From positions 890,501 to 954,500 of the forward strand of contig JAXBDG010000011.1 of assembly GCA_036320915.1 (NCBI GenBank): 64,000 nt of DNA, in the 5' to 3' direction. Under the pieces are notes generated by a model. That model saw only the letters and a program-made list of their open reading frames with translations. It did not search any database and was not told the DNA's origin. How positions within the stretch are numbered: position 1 is the first letter of the stretch; every line of letters begins with the position of its first letter. The translations under genes and the position numbers were made by a program. Positions 21,208 through 32,400 of this stretch are shown here, piece by piece. The DNA comes from Linnemannia elongata (Eukaryota > Mortierellomycota > Mortierellomycetes > Mortierellales > Mortierellaceae).

Positions 21208-24200
21208 TCAGGATCTCTTGCCGGCAATGTTCTTGAACTTCCTGAAGAGCTTTTTGCCCTCTCCAGGACTTTGTCCAGACCGCGGGCTTTTAGGATCGCT
21301 CGTTCCATACCAATCCTGGTACTCCTTCGCAGAGTTCTGCTGTCCCTGTTGGTACATTGGCTGCTGCTGCTGTTCACCATATCCCAGCCCGCTCGTCTTG
21401 ATCGGAATAGGGATGGGCGCAACCACTCGATCCGTCAGTTGGTACCGCGTGCCTCCTCCTCCAATCGCTACCGGCGCCGACGTAAGATCCGCCTGGAACC
21501 CATACTGACTGACTAGCTCAATTTCTGTTCCCATCGGCCCCTCCGTCGCGTAGAAATGTGTCGTTGGGATTGGTCCTAGAGATGACGACAGCTTCTCATG
21601 GTTGAGGTGGTTATAACGCGTCCGGGAGGTTGGTCCGCCAGATCCATGCAACGACGAGTCCCGACTTGCCGAGGGGGACGAGGAAGGCTCCGACGACGAT
21701 GATGGTGAAGACGTTGAGACGGCCAAGGCAACCAGAAGCACATTCGATCGAACCGCCTTCGTCTTCTTGTTCAACGTTCGCTCTGCAACGCGGCCACGAC
21801 GCCTCCGCCCTGCCTCTCCTTTCCAGTCCCGGCTCAGAATCGTCAAGATCCGGTTCTGAGTTGCCACCAACGGTGGGTTCACCTTGGCAGCGACAGAGTG
21901 GTGACAAGCGACGATCGCCTGCTCGATAATAGCAGGATCACTGCACTCGATCTCATGGTCTAAAAGGTAGCGGACACAGTTGATCCGTAAATAATACGCG
22001 GCGTGAGCGAGAGCACCTCCATGCATTACCAGGATATGGTTAGGATCGTCGTTGGTCATGGTTTGATGGTAAGGCGTCTGCAGTGGCGATGGCAATCCTG
22101 ACACTAACGCAGATGGTTGTTGACCAATCACTCCCTGCTTGGGGCCAAACAGTTTAGGACCACCTCCAGAACGCAAATTCTTGGACATCCGCTTCTTATC
22201 CGCAGAACTTAGGAGGGACTTGGGGTCAACATGAATCTCGGCCGGGTTGGTTCCGGGTCCAAAGGGTGCCATCACCGTCGGGTCCGCACCCAACTTCAAC
22301 AGTGTCGCCAGGGCTGTGACAGAGTCGTGGAATCGAAGCAACAGTAACAGAGGGGTCTCTCCACGATGGTTGGGCGTGTCGATCGGAGATCCTGCCAGAA
22401 CCAGCAGTCGGATTTGGTCCTCAAGGCCTCCCTTGACCAGAATCTGATCCTTCATCTGGTAGTAAGCGCCTCCTAAACTTGACTGCTGTCTGGTGGTCAG
22501 AGTTTGGAGACCTCCGTCGGTGGTCAACAAGCTAAAAGTCGACTCTGAATCATCCTTGACTCGATCCAACGCCTGCTGCTCCTGCTCGTCGTGTTCGTCC
22601 ACCTGCTTTAATGCCTTCTCCTGACCTTCCTCGGAATCCTCATCCTCTGTGTCATCGTCGGCTGGCACTAACTCGGGAAGCGTCAGGTGGCTCAGATATG
22701 GGTCGTGCAAATTCACTTCACTCCTTGACCGAGCCCGATCGTCAAGTTCGTCCTGCTTGAGCCGAGTCACCGAAGGATCCGCAAGCGGAGGCAACGCGGT
22801 CTCGCAGACCAGATGCAGAGGCGTGTTGCCACCACGCTGCTCCTTGCCGTCGACATTTGCACCAGCCTTCAGGACCATGTTGAGCGCCTGGTACTTGTTC
22901 TTTCGAGCAACCGCCGCACAACACAACACAGGGAGACGCTCGATCGGCTCGTACTCATCCAAAATCTCGGCCGCTGAACCACGACCTCCATGCCCATTGC
23001 CTGTCCTCTGGGTCTGGTTGGGGTTGCCGGTCGAAGAAGACGATCCATTGGAAAGCGAACGACTAAGAGCGCGATTCAAAAACTGCTGCAGCTCTGGCAA
23101 GTCACCATTCTTGGCTGCCGCATGGATGCTGTTGGAAGGGGTGGCCATAGGGACATCTTCTGACGACGCGATGGGCGTATATGCCGCACGAGCTGCAAGT
23201 CCAGCAGTAACGGAGGCCCCAGAGTCAGCCTCTTGTGGGGACATCACAGCTCCGACCGCAGTACGGTTTGGGCTCATGGGTCCGCGTGATCCCGAATCAT
23301 CGCTTGAAAACGAGTGTCCACGTTCGTGTTCCCGAAGTCCTGAAAGGTTTAGCTGGCGAGGTGGGTGGCGGAAACGAGGGTCGATGTTAGAGATGCGACG
23401 GTTGTGGAGTGTGGATGGTGGTTCGGGGAATGCGGGAATAATCAAAATCGATTCACGGGTATGACGGTCGCTTCCGCTGATGCCGCTGTTGCTGCTGAAA
23501 GAGTGCTGCGTTGGATCGGGGGAGGCCGAGGTCGGAGTCGGAGGCATTGCATTCGCCTGAGCGGTGGCTGCAGCGGCAATCATACGCGCTGCTATTGGCG
23601 TGGGGACTGAAGCATGAGTTGGGGAGGCGGCAGCTCTGGGAACGCTGGCATAGGCGCGAACGACAATATCCGCGTCATCGTCTGCACCAGCACTGCGAGG
23701 CGACGGGGACACTGGTCCTGGGGTTGAAGTCGTCAGAGTCGGCAGGGCTGGGGTAGATGGCGACGGCGTATGCCCTCCTTGCCTTGATGCACTCGATACC
23801 CTTGGTGGCAGTGGCCAAGTTGGTCCTGTTGTGGAGCTGTTGTAGCCGACGTCGCTTCCTGTTGCCGATGACGCTGAAGGGGTGATGGGTGGTGGTGGAT
23901 GGTGGTGCGTTGGAGAGACCAGAGGCAGGGTTGGGATAGGAATAAGGGCAATCGGCGAGGTCGACGACTGTACGCTATCGGGGCTCGATGGGGTAGTTTG
24001 CTGATTGACGCGTTGTTGCGTGGAGGATATCTCAAGGGCTCGTGTAGAGATGGGTATAGTATCGCGTCGTTGTGCTGTAGCCGATATTGTCGCCTGTCCA
24101 ATCGTCCAGGCCTCGATGGGCTTGGGCTGTGCAGTCGATGTTGCATCCTGTTGATTTAATTTTGGGTTTGACTTGCTCGATCCCTCTGTTCCAATGCGAG

Positions 24201-25791
24201 ATGTGTCCAGTCGAACTGTATCCGCCACAATGATATGGGTTGTAATCACATTCAGCGACAGCTCAGGAACGACTTTTTGGGGTTGTATCGTGTTGGTGGC
24301 AGGCGGAAGTTCCGGCAAGGGCGGTGTTGGCGGTGCTGCTGAGCCTGGTTGATAAGGCTGCATGTATTGGGCCTGCTGTTGCTGCTGGTATTGTTGCTGC
24401 TGCTGGAGTTGGAGAGCTTTAAGTGCCTCATTCTTTTGCCTACATTCGTCCATGAGTTGCTCGAGTCGAAATTTGACCTGGGAGAGATGAGGACGTTTGG
24501 CTGGGACCAATTCCCAGCAATCCTTGATCAGGGTCTCGTAGGCCGTGCCAGGGCTCCCCTTGATGTTGGCTGGAATGTCATCCTTGCGTCCAAACATGAT
24601 GCGGTTCGAGAGCCCTGGCTGGCTCAAGTCCTTATCGAACGCGACTTTGCCCGTCAACAGCTCAAACATGACCATTCCAAGTGCATAGACCTCGCTCTGA
24701 CTCGAGTATTGGTTAGAGGCAAGCACTTCAGGGGCAAGAAAGACGGTTGCCAAGGATCGAATCCGTTCCTGCTCTGGAGGTTTTGGGGGCATGCCGACCT
24801 CTGCACGGTTGTTGGGTCGTCCAAAGTCGGTCAGGACAGCCATGCCTTGCATTGTGATGAGAACGTTGGCCGAGTGCAGGTTCATATGCTGGATGCCTCG
24901 TTGGTGGAGATATTCAAGTCCTGAAGCGATGTCGTGGATGATCTGCATTTGAGAGAGAGGTTTGAGGTTGGGCCGTTGGTCTGCGATGTATTGGCGGAGG
25001 TTGCCGAGGGGATGGTAGGGGACGACGAGGTAGGTGAACCCTTGGTCGCCCAACTGGACGATACCCAGGATGGGATTGGTGAATTGCGAGGCCGGGGTGG
25101 TGAGCAGTAGGTGGACCTAAGTAACATAGTTTTTGTTTTTTTGTTTTGAGCATAACCAGTGAGCAAAGAAAAAACAATCGTAAAGAGACGCCGGGCAAAA
25201 TAAAAGAAAGAATTAGGGTGCGAACCAGTGTTTGGACAGGAGAGTAGAAAAACACACGAGGAGTGGTAAATCATCCGGCATTAGTTCAGGGACAAGAGTA
25301 GATGATTTTGAATTTGTAACACCCTTTCGAGAGAAAGGGGGAGAAGAGAAAGACACTGCTACCCTTCTTTTTCTTTTTTTCTTTTTTCGTTTTTTCTTGA
25401 CTGGTACAACAAGGGGGAGAACACAGGGCATCGACAATAGGGGAAACACTGCGATACAGTCTTCACTTTATCATGTCTTTACCTCGGAGATCAAGTCTGC
25501 AGGGCGGTGGTGCTGTTTGAGAGCGACCAGGGTGGTCTGATTGCTTTGGGGCTGCAGAGGCAAGTGGGCGGTATGGATAGCGGCGTTGGGTCCAAAGGCG
25601 ACCGAGGGCGAAAGGTCGTGCAGCTGTCGGCCATCGAACAGGCGCAGCGATTGTCTCGCAATCAGGTCCGACAACCACGGCACATCCTGTGGGTCGATTC
25701 CGTAAGGACGAGCAAAAGGAATGCCGTTTATAGTGCCAGGTGGGCTGTTGATGGTATTATTATTGTTCGTGGTGTTGTATGTAGTTGCCAT
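21208..25791 (-). CDS. Predicted TKL-like pseudokinase with ankyrin repeats
   Basis: Two exons, 25483-25791 and 21208-25116 (phase 0), give 1405 residues. The kinase domain spans about residues 55-320. It keeps the VALK lysine (92), the alpha-C glutamate (103) and DFG (200-202). The catalytic HRD has become HMN (180-182, then LHSAN), so the catalytic Asp is Asn. The glycine loop is poorly conserved. I therefore predict nucleotide binding without normal catalysis. After a Gln-rich helix and a long Ser/Pro/Thr-rich linker come about four ankyrin-like units: HAAAKNGDLPELQQFL, NTPLHLVCETALPPL, GETPLLLLLRFHDS and AHAAYYLRINCVRYLL. The C-terminus is basic (LFRKFKNIAGKRS). Likely a scaffold; partners unknown. 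Similar kinase-ankyrin pairings exist in plant and animal ILK-type proteins, but orthology is not shown. Confidence 0.85.
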
Positions 25792-26811
25792 CACTGGAGA
25801 GTTATGAATGCGAGCATTCAGGGGTTGCTGTTGTTGTTGTTATTATTAATTCCTTTTTCGTTTGCTGCTGGTTTTGTGGTTGTCGTGAGGGGGGGAGAAG
25901 GAGTGACACTAGAGTACTGTGTGTGGGGTTTTTTGGTGGCGGGTGTTAAGGTCGAAGAGGGAATAAATAAAGGAGGAGAAAGAGGGTATCGATTGATGCG
26001 AAGGTACGAGGAGAGGGAGGAAGAGAATAAAGACGGGTTGGTTGTCGAAGAGTAGAAATCGGGGAGGGACTGGGAGGGGTGTGAAGGGAGTTAGAGAAAA
26101 GAAAAGAAAAGAAAAGAAAAACAGAAGGTGACGAAGATGAAGAGACGAGAAAAAAAAGGGGGGAGGGGGAGGGGAGGGGAGAAAGAGGGACAGAGTGAGA
26201 GGTAGATTAAACAAAAACAAACGTGGAAAGCAAAGAAAAGTGGCAAACAGCAGAGGGGTACAACGAAAGGACAACTGTTGCTGCAACCAAAAACCCTGTC
26301 CTGTGGAGGAGCAAGGCTAGCATTCCCAAGTGGAAGGGACAAGAGAGAGGGAGTGACATGATTGCTGCAAGCACACTCATGCACTCCGTTCGTCGGCTGT
26401 GATCGTCTCCCCTCCCTCCCTCTCTCTCACCTTCTTACTTTGTCTTAGTCTCTCCAAGTCATTTCATTCCAGAAATTGCATGTCGGTCTTCCAATCATAT
26501 CCCAGCCCTGTCGTCGACGTTTTCTTACTTTTTTTTTTTTTTACTCCCTCCATACCTCAACCTTAACAGTGCCATCTTTCTTCTCTCATTTCAATATTTT
26601 CCCTAAACTCTTTTCTCGTCTTCCATTGGGCACCCTTACAAAATAAAATTGCTCTCGTATGTATATCCCTGTTTATGCTCTTGTCACTCGTTGTCTAAAA
26701 TAATGTGGAGAGGGGGTGGTAGTTACAAAGAAAACGAAAATGCCGTCGTTATTGGATCTAAAATGGGAATGAGCAGAATGAATAGATGATACGTAGATAG
26801 ATGGAATGCGT
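25792..26811. promoter_or_regulatory. Promoter of the pseudokinase gene and 3' flank of the transporter gene
   Basis: About 1 kb without a gene. On the minus (sense) strand it is strongly C/T-rich between 26040 and 26200, including a GAAAA-type tandem repeat at 26097-26120 on the plus strand. No specific factor site recognised. Confidence 0.5.
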
Positions 26812-28820
26812 TCATTGCCCCTTCGAGTCCAACGGTGCCTCGGCCTCTCCTACTACTCCTGTCGTGGCTGACTTGGACGTCGCAACTGTACTCGCCGTCG
26901 TTACGTTAGTTGTACTAGTCGTTGTTGTTGTTGTTATTGTCGTAGTCGTATCCGTATTCGGATTGGGCTTCTTTGCACCGGAGGACGACGACGACGACAA
27001 GGAATACATCACTGTGCCCAGAAGCACAAGGCTCGATCCAACGGCCATCTCAAATCCAAAACCATTTTCAAAGTACAACACCGAAATCAACAGCGAGCTG
27101 AACTTGCGAAGGTTGAGAATGAAATTCAGCGTCAACGCTGATGACAACGACGTGAGTCGGTGGACCCCCGAGATACACATAAACCTATCAACGATATCAG
27201 AAACAAAATTAATATATGCGCTTATAAGGAATGTGAATCATACACGAGAGGTTATGAATTGGCTCCAAAATATCGCCATCAAAACTTACTGTGTTAAAGT
27301 GTTGACGGCCAAAAAGATCCAGAGTCGTGGGATCGTAATAGAACTCAATGTATAGGCAACGGACGAGGGCAGGTATGGACCGATCTGGCGGACCAATTGA
27401 AGGACCGGAATAGGTGTGGACCGGTTGAAGATCTTGAACTGCTCAATGATGTCGCTGTAGAACAACAGAAACATTGGCACCGCGAGAAAGTGCTAATCGA
27501 TAAATACCATTAATTCACAACACAATAAATTAGTCCACCAAACCACAACAACAAAAAAAAACCACACAGCAAAAAAAATTAACATTCAGTGAAACGAGTC
27601 GGCGCTCACTTACGGAATAAAAGAGGCCCTCGCGCCACTCAGCGCCGTACTTTTGGTATGTTGCCTCCTGCAACAAGCCCATGAGCGACGATATGATCAA
27701 GGCAACGGTCAACATAAAGACGCCGATCGCGTAGTCGCCTGCATTCGCAGTGGAATCCTGGGGCTTGGACTTTTGGGGTGAGCTCGCTTTGGCACTTGTC
27801 GTTGCATAGATCACTCCAATGGTGACAATTGTCACGGCAAATATCTGAGACTTGCTGTATCTCTTCTTCATCAAGATCATGCCCAGCACCATCCCGACCA
27901 TGAGCCCTCCCGACCGGAAAATAATGTGCAGTGGAACCGAGATCTTGTAAGCCAGAGACTGGTTATTGAGGACAGAGACTGCAAAAAACATGACCACAAT
28001 AGCCAACCAACGGGTAATTGGAATTTTGCGCTTTTTCAAATGGGGTATATATCTCCAGATTTTTTGGGAGGATTGGTCCTGAACTTCCCGAGAGGAGGCT
28101 GAAGATGACATTGGTGTCCACAATTCCTGAACGATGGGCCACTTCAGATGCATGGCCAATCCGTATGCGGAAACGCACACAAACTGAGCAAATGTGATCA
28201 TTTGTCCTATGAAACCAAAGCACAGAATCGTCCTTTCCGTTAGTCACGCTGATGACAATGAAGATCCTGTCCCAAGCATCCAGACCATTCATAAGCATCC
28301 CGGTTAGTTGTTCTTACCACTTTTGGGTGCATCGCTAATGATATTAAAACATGTGCGAGAGAGGAAGAGTGAGAGAGCACGAGTGAATCAAATTAGTACC
28401 AATTCAAACCTTCCCGAGAAAGAAAAAAAATAGGCCGTTGATTCCCAGTGTCACACAGAAGCGTCAAGGAATGTCAACTTACTTGACAAGGATCTCGAGG
28501 GCAAAGACGTTACTGCAACAACCGCCAAAGATCATGGTTGCTATCAGGATCCAATCCTGTAAAGAGACCTGCATCGTTAATGCGGCGAGGCTGGTCCAGG
28601 AGGGTGACCGTGTAGGGGTTGTCTTTAGGACCTTCTGTTGCTGCTGCTGCCGCTGCTGTTTTGTCTGTGGTGTTGATGGAATGCTGTCGCGCCCATGGCT
28701 GGCCTCCTTTGAGCCTCGGTCTTGTTCATTTTCTTTCTGTCCCTGGCCTCCACGATGTCTGATTTCTGGGGTCATGGTAGATGCTGAGTTGATGGAATAT
28801 CCATTCGCTGAAGTGGTCAT
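26812..28820 (-). CDS. Nucleotide-sugar transporter, UAA family (Yea4/SLC35B4-like)
   Basis: Golgi/ER antiporter of the drug/metabolite superfamily. Yeast Yea4 and human SLC35B4 carry UDP-GlcNAc (the latter also UDP-xylose), so supply of UDP-GlcNAc for chitin or glycans is the likely role. Five exons: 28483-28820, 28318-28334, 27614-28206, 27290-27492 and 26812-27184; 507 residues. Exon 2 is a 17-nt microexon encoding DAPKS. Diagnostic segments are the first membrane helix WILIATMIFGGCCSNVFALE, then SGQMITFAQF, SLAYKISVPLHIIFRSGGLM and ISGVHRLTSLSSALTLN. The roughly 80-residue N-terminus is Gln/Ser-rich and cytosolic. The C-terminal tail is Thr-rich and lacks an obvious KKXX signal. Exact sugar specificity cannot be read from sequence. 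Confidence 0.92.
28318..28334 (-). other. 17-nt microexon in the transporter gene
   Basis: Flanked by a TTAG acceptor and a GTAAGA donor. It supplies DAPKS between phase 2 and phase 1 junctions. The spliced block ILVKDAPKSGQMITFAQF matches the family, which supports its reality. Confidence 0.85.
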
Positions 28821-29448
28821 GGGTAGGCGGATGATTGTCGTTCTTGGAGACTCGGGAGGGGTTGTCCGAGTCTAATTGTGATGTTAAGAAAGAATGTCAA
28901 GACGAAAGTCTGGCACTACAATTTTTAAAGTGTTCAGGGGAAAGCAAACAATCGAAAAGGTGACACGTGATTTATTCGTGGTAATGAAAGGATAGAGAAA
29001 AGTAAGAAAAAAAACAGGACAACAAATGCATGATGGAGCTTACAACGAAAGGAATACGGGAAACAACGAAAGAAAGAGAGAAAGAAAATGTATATGTACA
29101 TCGTCGCTCATCGTTATTGTTGACGAGCTGACGCAGACCATGAGAGAAAGGGAGAGAGAGTGATAGGCGGTCAATCGTGGGTTGTGCTGCCATGCAATGC
29201 ATGTGCCCTGGATAAAGTGTAGATCACAAAAAAAAAGACAATATCCAAGGTGGTGGGGTATTCTTGAAATGAATGATGATGATGGTGAAGAGGAGAGTAA
29301 GAAAAAAATGAACGATCCCGCCTCTGGGTTCTCCTTTGACGATGCAGACATTTAGTATCTATTGTGTATCGAAGTAAACAAAATTCCGGCGTCAATATCA
29401 CAGCTAACATAATGCAGGGATCATTGAACATCGCTACAAATACAATAC
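28821..29448. other. Promoter of the transporter gene, 3' flank of the CLIP-170 gene
   Basis: About 630 nt. At its right end it contains the candidate last exon of the CLIP-170-like gene (29352-29358). Otherwise nothing recognised. Confidence 0.45.
29352..29358 (-). other. Candidate alternative last exon of the CLIP-170 gene
   Basis: If the GTAAGT that overlaps the TAA at 29449-29451 is used as a donor, a 94-nt intron (29359-29452) ends at CAATAG. The remaining 7 nt then encode a single Tyr followed by TAA, changing the end from ESLT to ESLTY. Intron size and splice sites fit the rest of the window. Not proven. Confidence 0.4.
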
Positions 29449-32400
29449 TTACGTCAACGACTCGTTGGGACACTCGTCAGTGTAATGCAGGCCAAACTCT
29501 TCGCAGTTCTCGCAATACTATAGTAGAGAAAAAGGTGAAGGTGTTAGTTGATGATACCGAGGATTTTGCATACATACATGAACAAAGTATATTAAGGCTA
29601 TTGATCCCTGGACAATACTTACAGGCCTGTCATCGTCTTGGTCTTCTTCAAAAATGGGGGTTGTGTGTACAGTTGATTTGGGCGTAGCATTCTTGCCGCC
29701 ACCAAAGACCGCCACACAGCTGATAATATCGTGGCCCTCCACCTCGCACACCTCACAGAAAAGCGTCGTCTGGTCTGTTCCGCTAGTGACAGTCCTCGTC
29801 CGTTCAGCTCCTGCAGATGTCCTTGAAAGTCCGTTGGGCAGGACCGAGGTCGAAGAGTACGAGTAGCGGTCAGATGACAAGCCATTGGGAGGGAGGTCGG
29901 CCACCGATCCGTGCGTTCCGTTCGAAAGTTTGGATAGCTGGCTCTTCAGGTCCGCTACCTCACTCTGAAGACGGTCAATCTGCTTCTGCTTCTGCTGAAC
30001 CTCCTCCTCCAAGTCAGCCTCGTGGAAGATCTTGCTTTCGATCAACGACTCCAGATCAGTGAGTTCCTTGTTCAGCTGATTCAGCTCCCATGCTTTCGAC
30101 CGGTCCAGATCAACATAGCGTTGGCGAAGATCCCGCATCTCCAGTGCATGTGCCTGAGTCAGTCGATCCAGCATGGCCTGCTTGTCCTTCAGCAGATTCT
30201 CGAGACGGATAACAGAGGCTGATTGGTTCTGTCCGGGCTTCTCGGTAGGGGTCAAAATCGCCGTGTCCTTTGTGAGGAGCGACACGTTGTTGAGTGCTGC
30301 CTTCAGCTCGCTCTGGCCAATGATGGCAGTCTTGATCTCGGTACCGTTCTGAATGACATCCAGCTCGTCCTTGTCGGCGCCGTCGGCCTCTCCCAAAGAT
30401 GTTGCCGCCAAGCTCTCCGAGTGGAGGCGCTCGACTTCGTCCATCAACTTGAGGCACTCAGTTTCGACATGCTTGTGGGCCTCCATCAAAATATCGTGCT
30501 CTTGCATCAACTTCTTGTTGTCACTTGCCACTGAGGCATTCTCGGCTGTTAACTCGTGGACCATCTGCTTCAAGCCAGCAATCTCCTCCTCGAGCTCGGT
30601 CCTGTTCAGAACAGCCTCTGATCCTTCTGCTCCCGAAGCCGTCGCCCTTGGAGCTGACGCCGACAAGGCTAGGGCTGCCTCGAGTTCCGAGACCTTGACC
30701 AAAAGTTGCTCGCGCTCTTCCTCCAATGCAGTGATCTCTGCCCTGGATGTCTCCAACTGAGCGGCATGCTCTGCAATTACGCTAGATGCCTCGTCCTTGG
30801 CCTTCAGCTCCGCCTTGATGGTCTCCATCTCTTGCGCAATAATCTCTCTCTGGTTTTGGGCCTCCGAGAGTTCGAATCCGATCTCCTCAACCTTGGCAGT
30901 TTTCTGGATCATCTCAAGCTGCAGAGCCTCGCACCGCTCGCTCCATTCCTCAACAGTCAGTGCGATGGCCTCCAATTCATCCATACGCTCCTTGTTCTCC
31001 AACAGGCGGCTCTCCAGCGTCGATTCGGACTCTGCAAGCTTGGCCTCCCAAGTGGAGCGCTCTTGAGCAAAGGAACTCTCAGCGGCCTTGACGGACGATT
31101 GAAGACGCTCCACCTCAGCATCGAGTGAAACCTTGAGGCTCTTCAAGGTGATCTCAGAAGTCTCCAAAGTCTTGATCTTGGCGGTGAGCTCCTCCTCGTT
31201 TGACTCCAGGTCCAGGATCTCCGCACGGAGTGTTGTCATGACTGTAATGTTATCAGCCACGGCTTCCTCCAGACGCTTCTTCTCGTGCTCCCACAACTTG
31301 CGCATCCGGTCGACTTCTTCACTCTGGACCATGCCCGCCAAATCCTGAAGCTGCAACTTGAGTCCGTCCAGTTCTTGGTCACGCTTGGTAACAACCACCG
31401 ACAGCTCCTTCGACTTTTCCTCGTGACTCCGGACCAGCTTCTCGCTCTTGGCAAGTTGTGCCTGTGCTTCCTGCAGAGCTTCTTCGAGTGCCTTGTACTT
31501 GGTGTCCGCCTCTGACTGCTCCGAGCGGCGAGACTCTGCTTCCTCGTCCAAACGACGCTGCAGCTCAGTCAATTGCTCATTGGCGGCTTCAGTCTCATCC
31601 AAGGCGGCCTTCAGGGTCAGCATGGACTTTTCTGCATATGCCTGCGCCTCAGCCTCCACCTCAACTAGCTTGGTTTGCAGGGCATCACGCTCCAACTGCA
31701 GCTCCTGTTTCTCGGCTTCGATGGCTGCCTGGGATTCTGCGTTGGCCTGGTTCAACTTCTCCTCCTCTTCGTTGGCCCTTGCCGTCAGGTCCTCCAGCTT
31801 GCTCTCCAACACCGTGGTCTTTTCCTCGGCTTCGACCAAACTCTTCTTGAGGGACTCGATCAGGATCTCTTGTTCTTCACCCAAGGCGCTGATCTCGGCC
31901 CGCGTGGTTTCGCCGCCATTCTCCTGGATCTCCTTCAGCTTCTCAGCCAAGGTAGTCTTTTCCTGAATGAGTGCTGCTCGTTCCTTTTGTGACCGTGCGG
32001 CTTCCAACCACGCCTGTGTCATCTTCTCGGTGACAACCTTCAGCTCTTGATCCTTGGCCGCCTTCTCCTTGTCCCATGTCGCTTTCAACAGGTGCAACTC
32101 CTCCAGTTCCTGAGCAAGGCGTTCATCGATAGCCTCCTTATCCAAGTTCTTGCTGAGGAAGGCGCGCTCATCATACGACAGGTCCTTTTTCTCCAAGAGC
32201 TTCGTCGTCTCCAACTGCTGCTTTGTCTCGGTCACTTTGGACTTTAACAAATTGTTTTCAGCAATGGCTGTATCAAAGTCGAGCTGCAACTGCTGCAATT
32301 GGAGGGAGACAGCACTCTGAGGGGACCCCACCGTCTGTCCAGAGGACGCATGATCGAGGAGGCTGGTCCTACTTTCGCTTGGAGACAATATACTGGTTGC

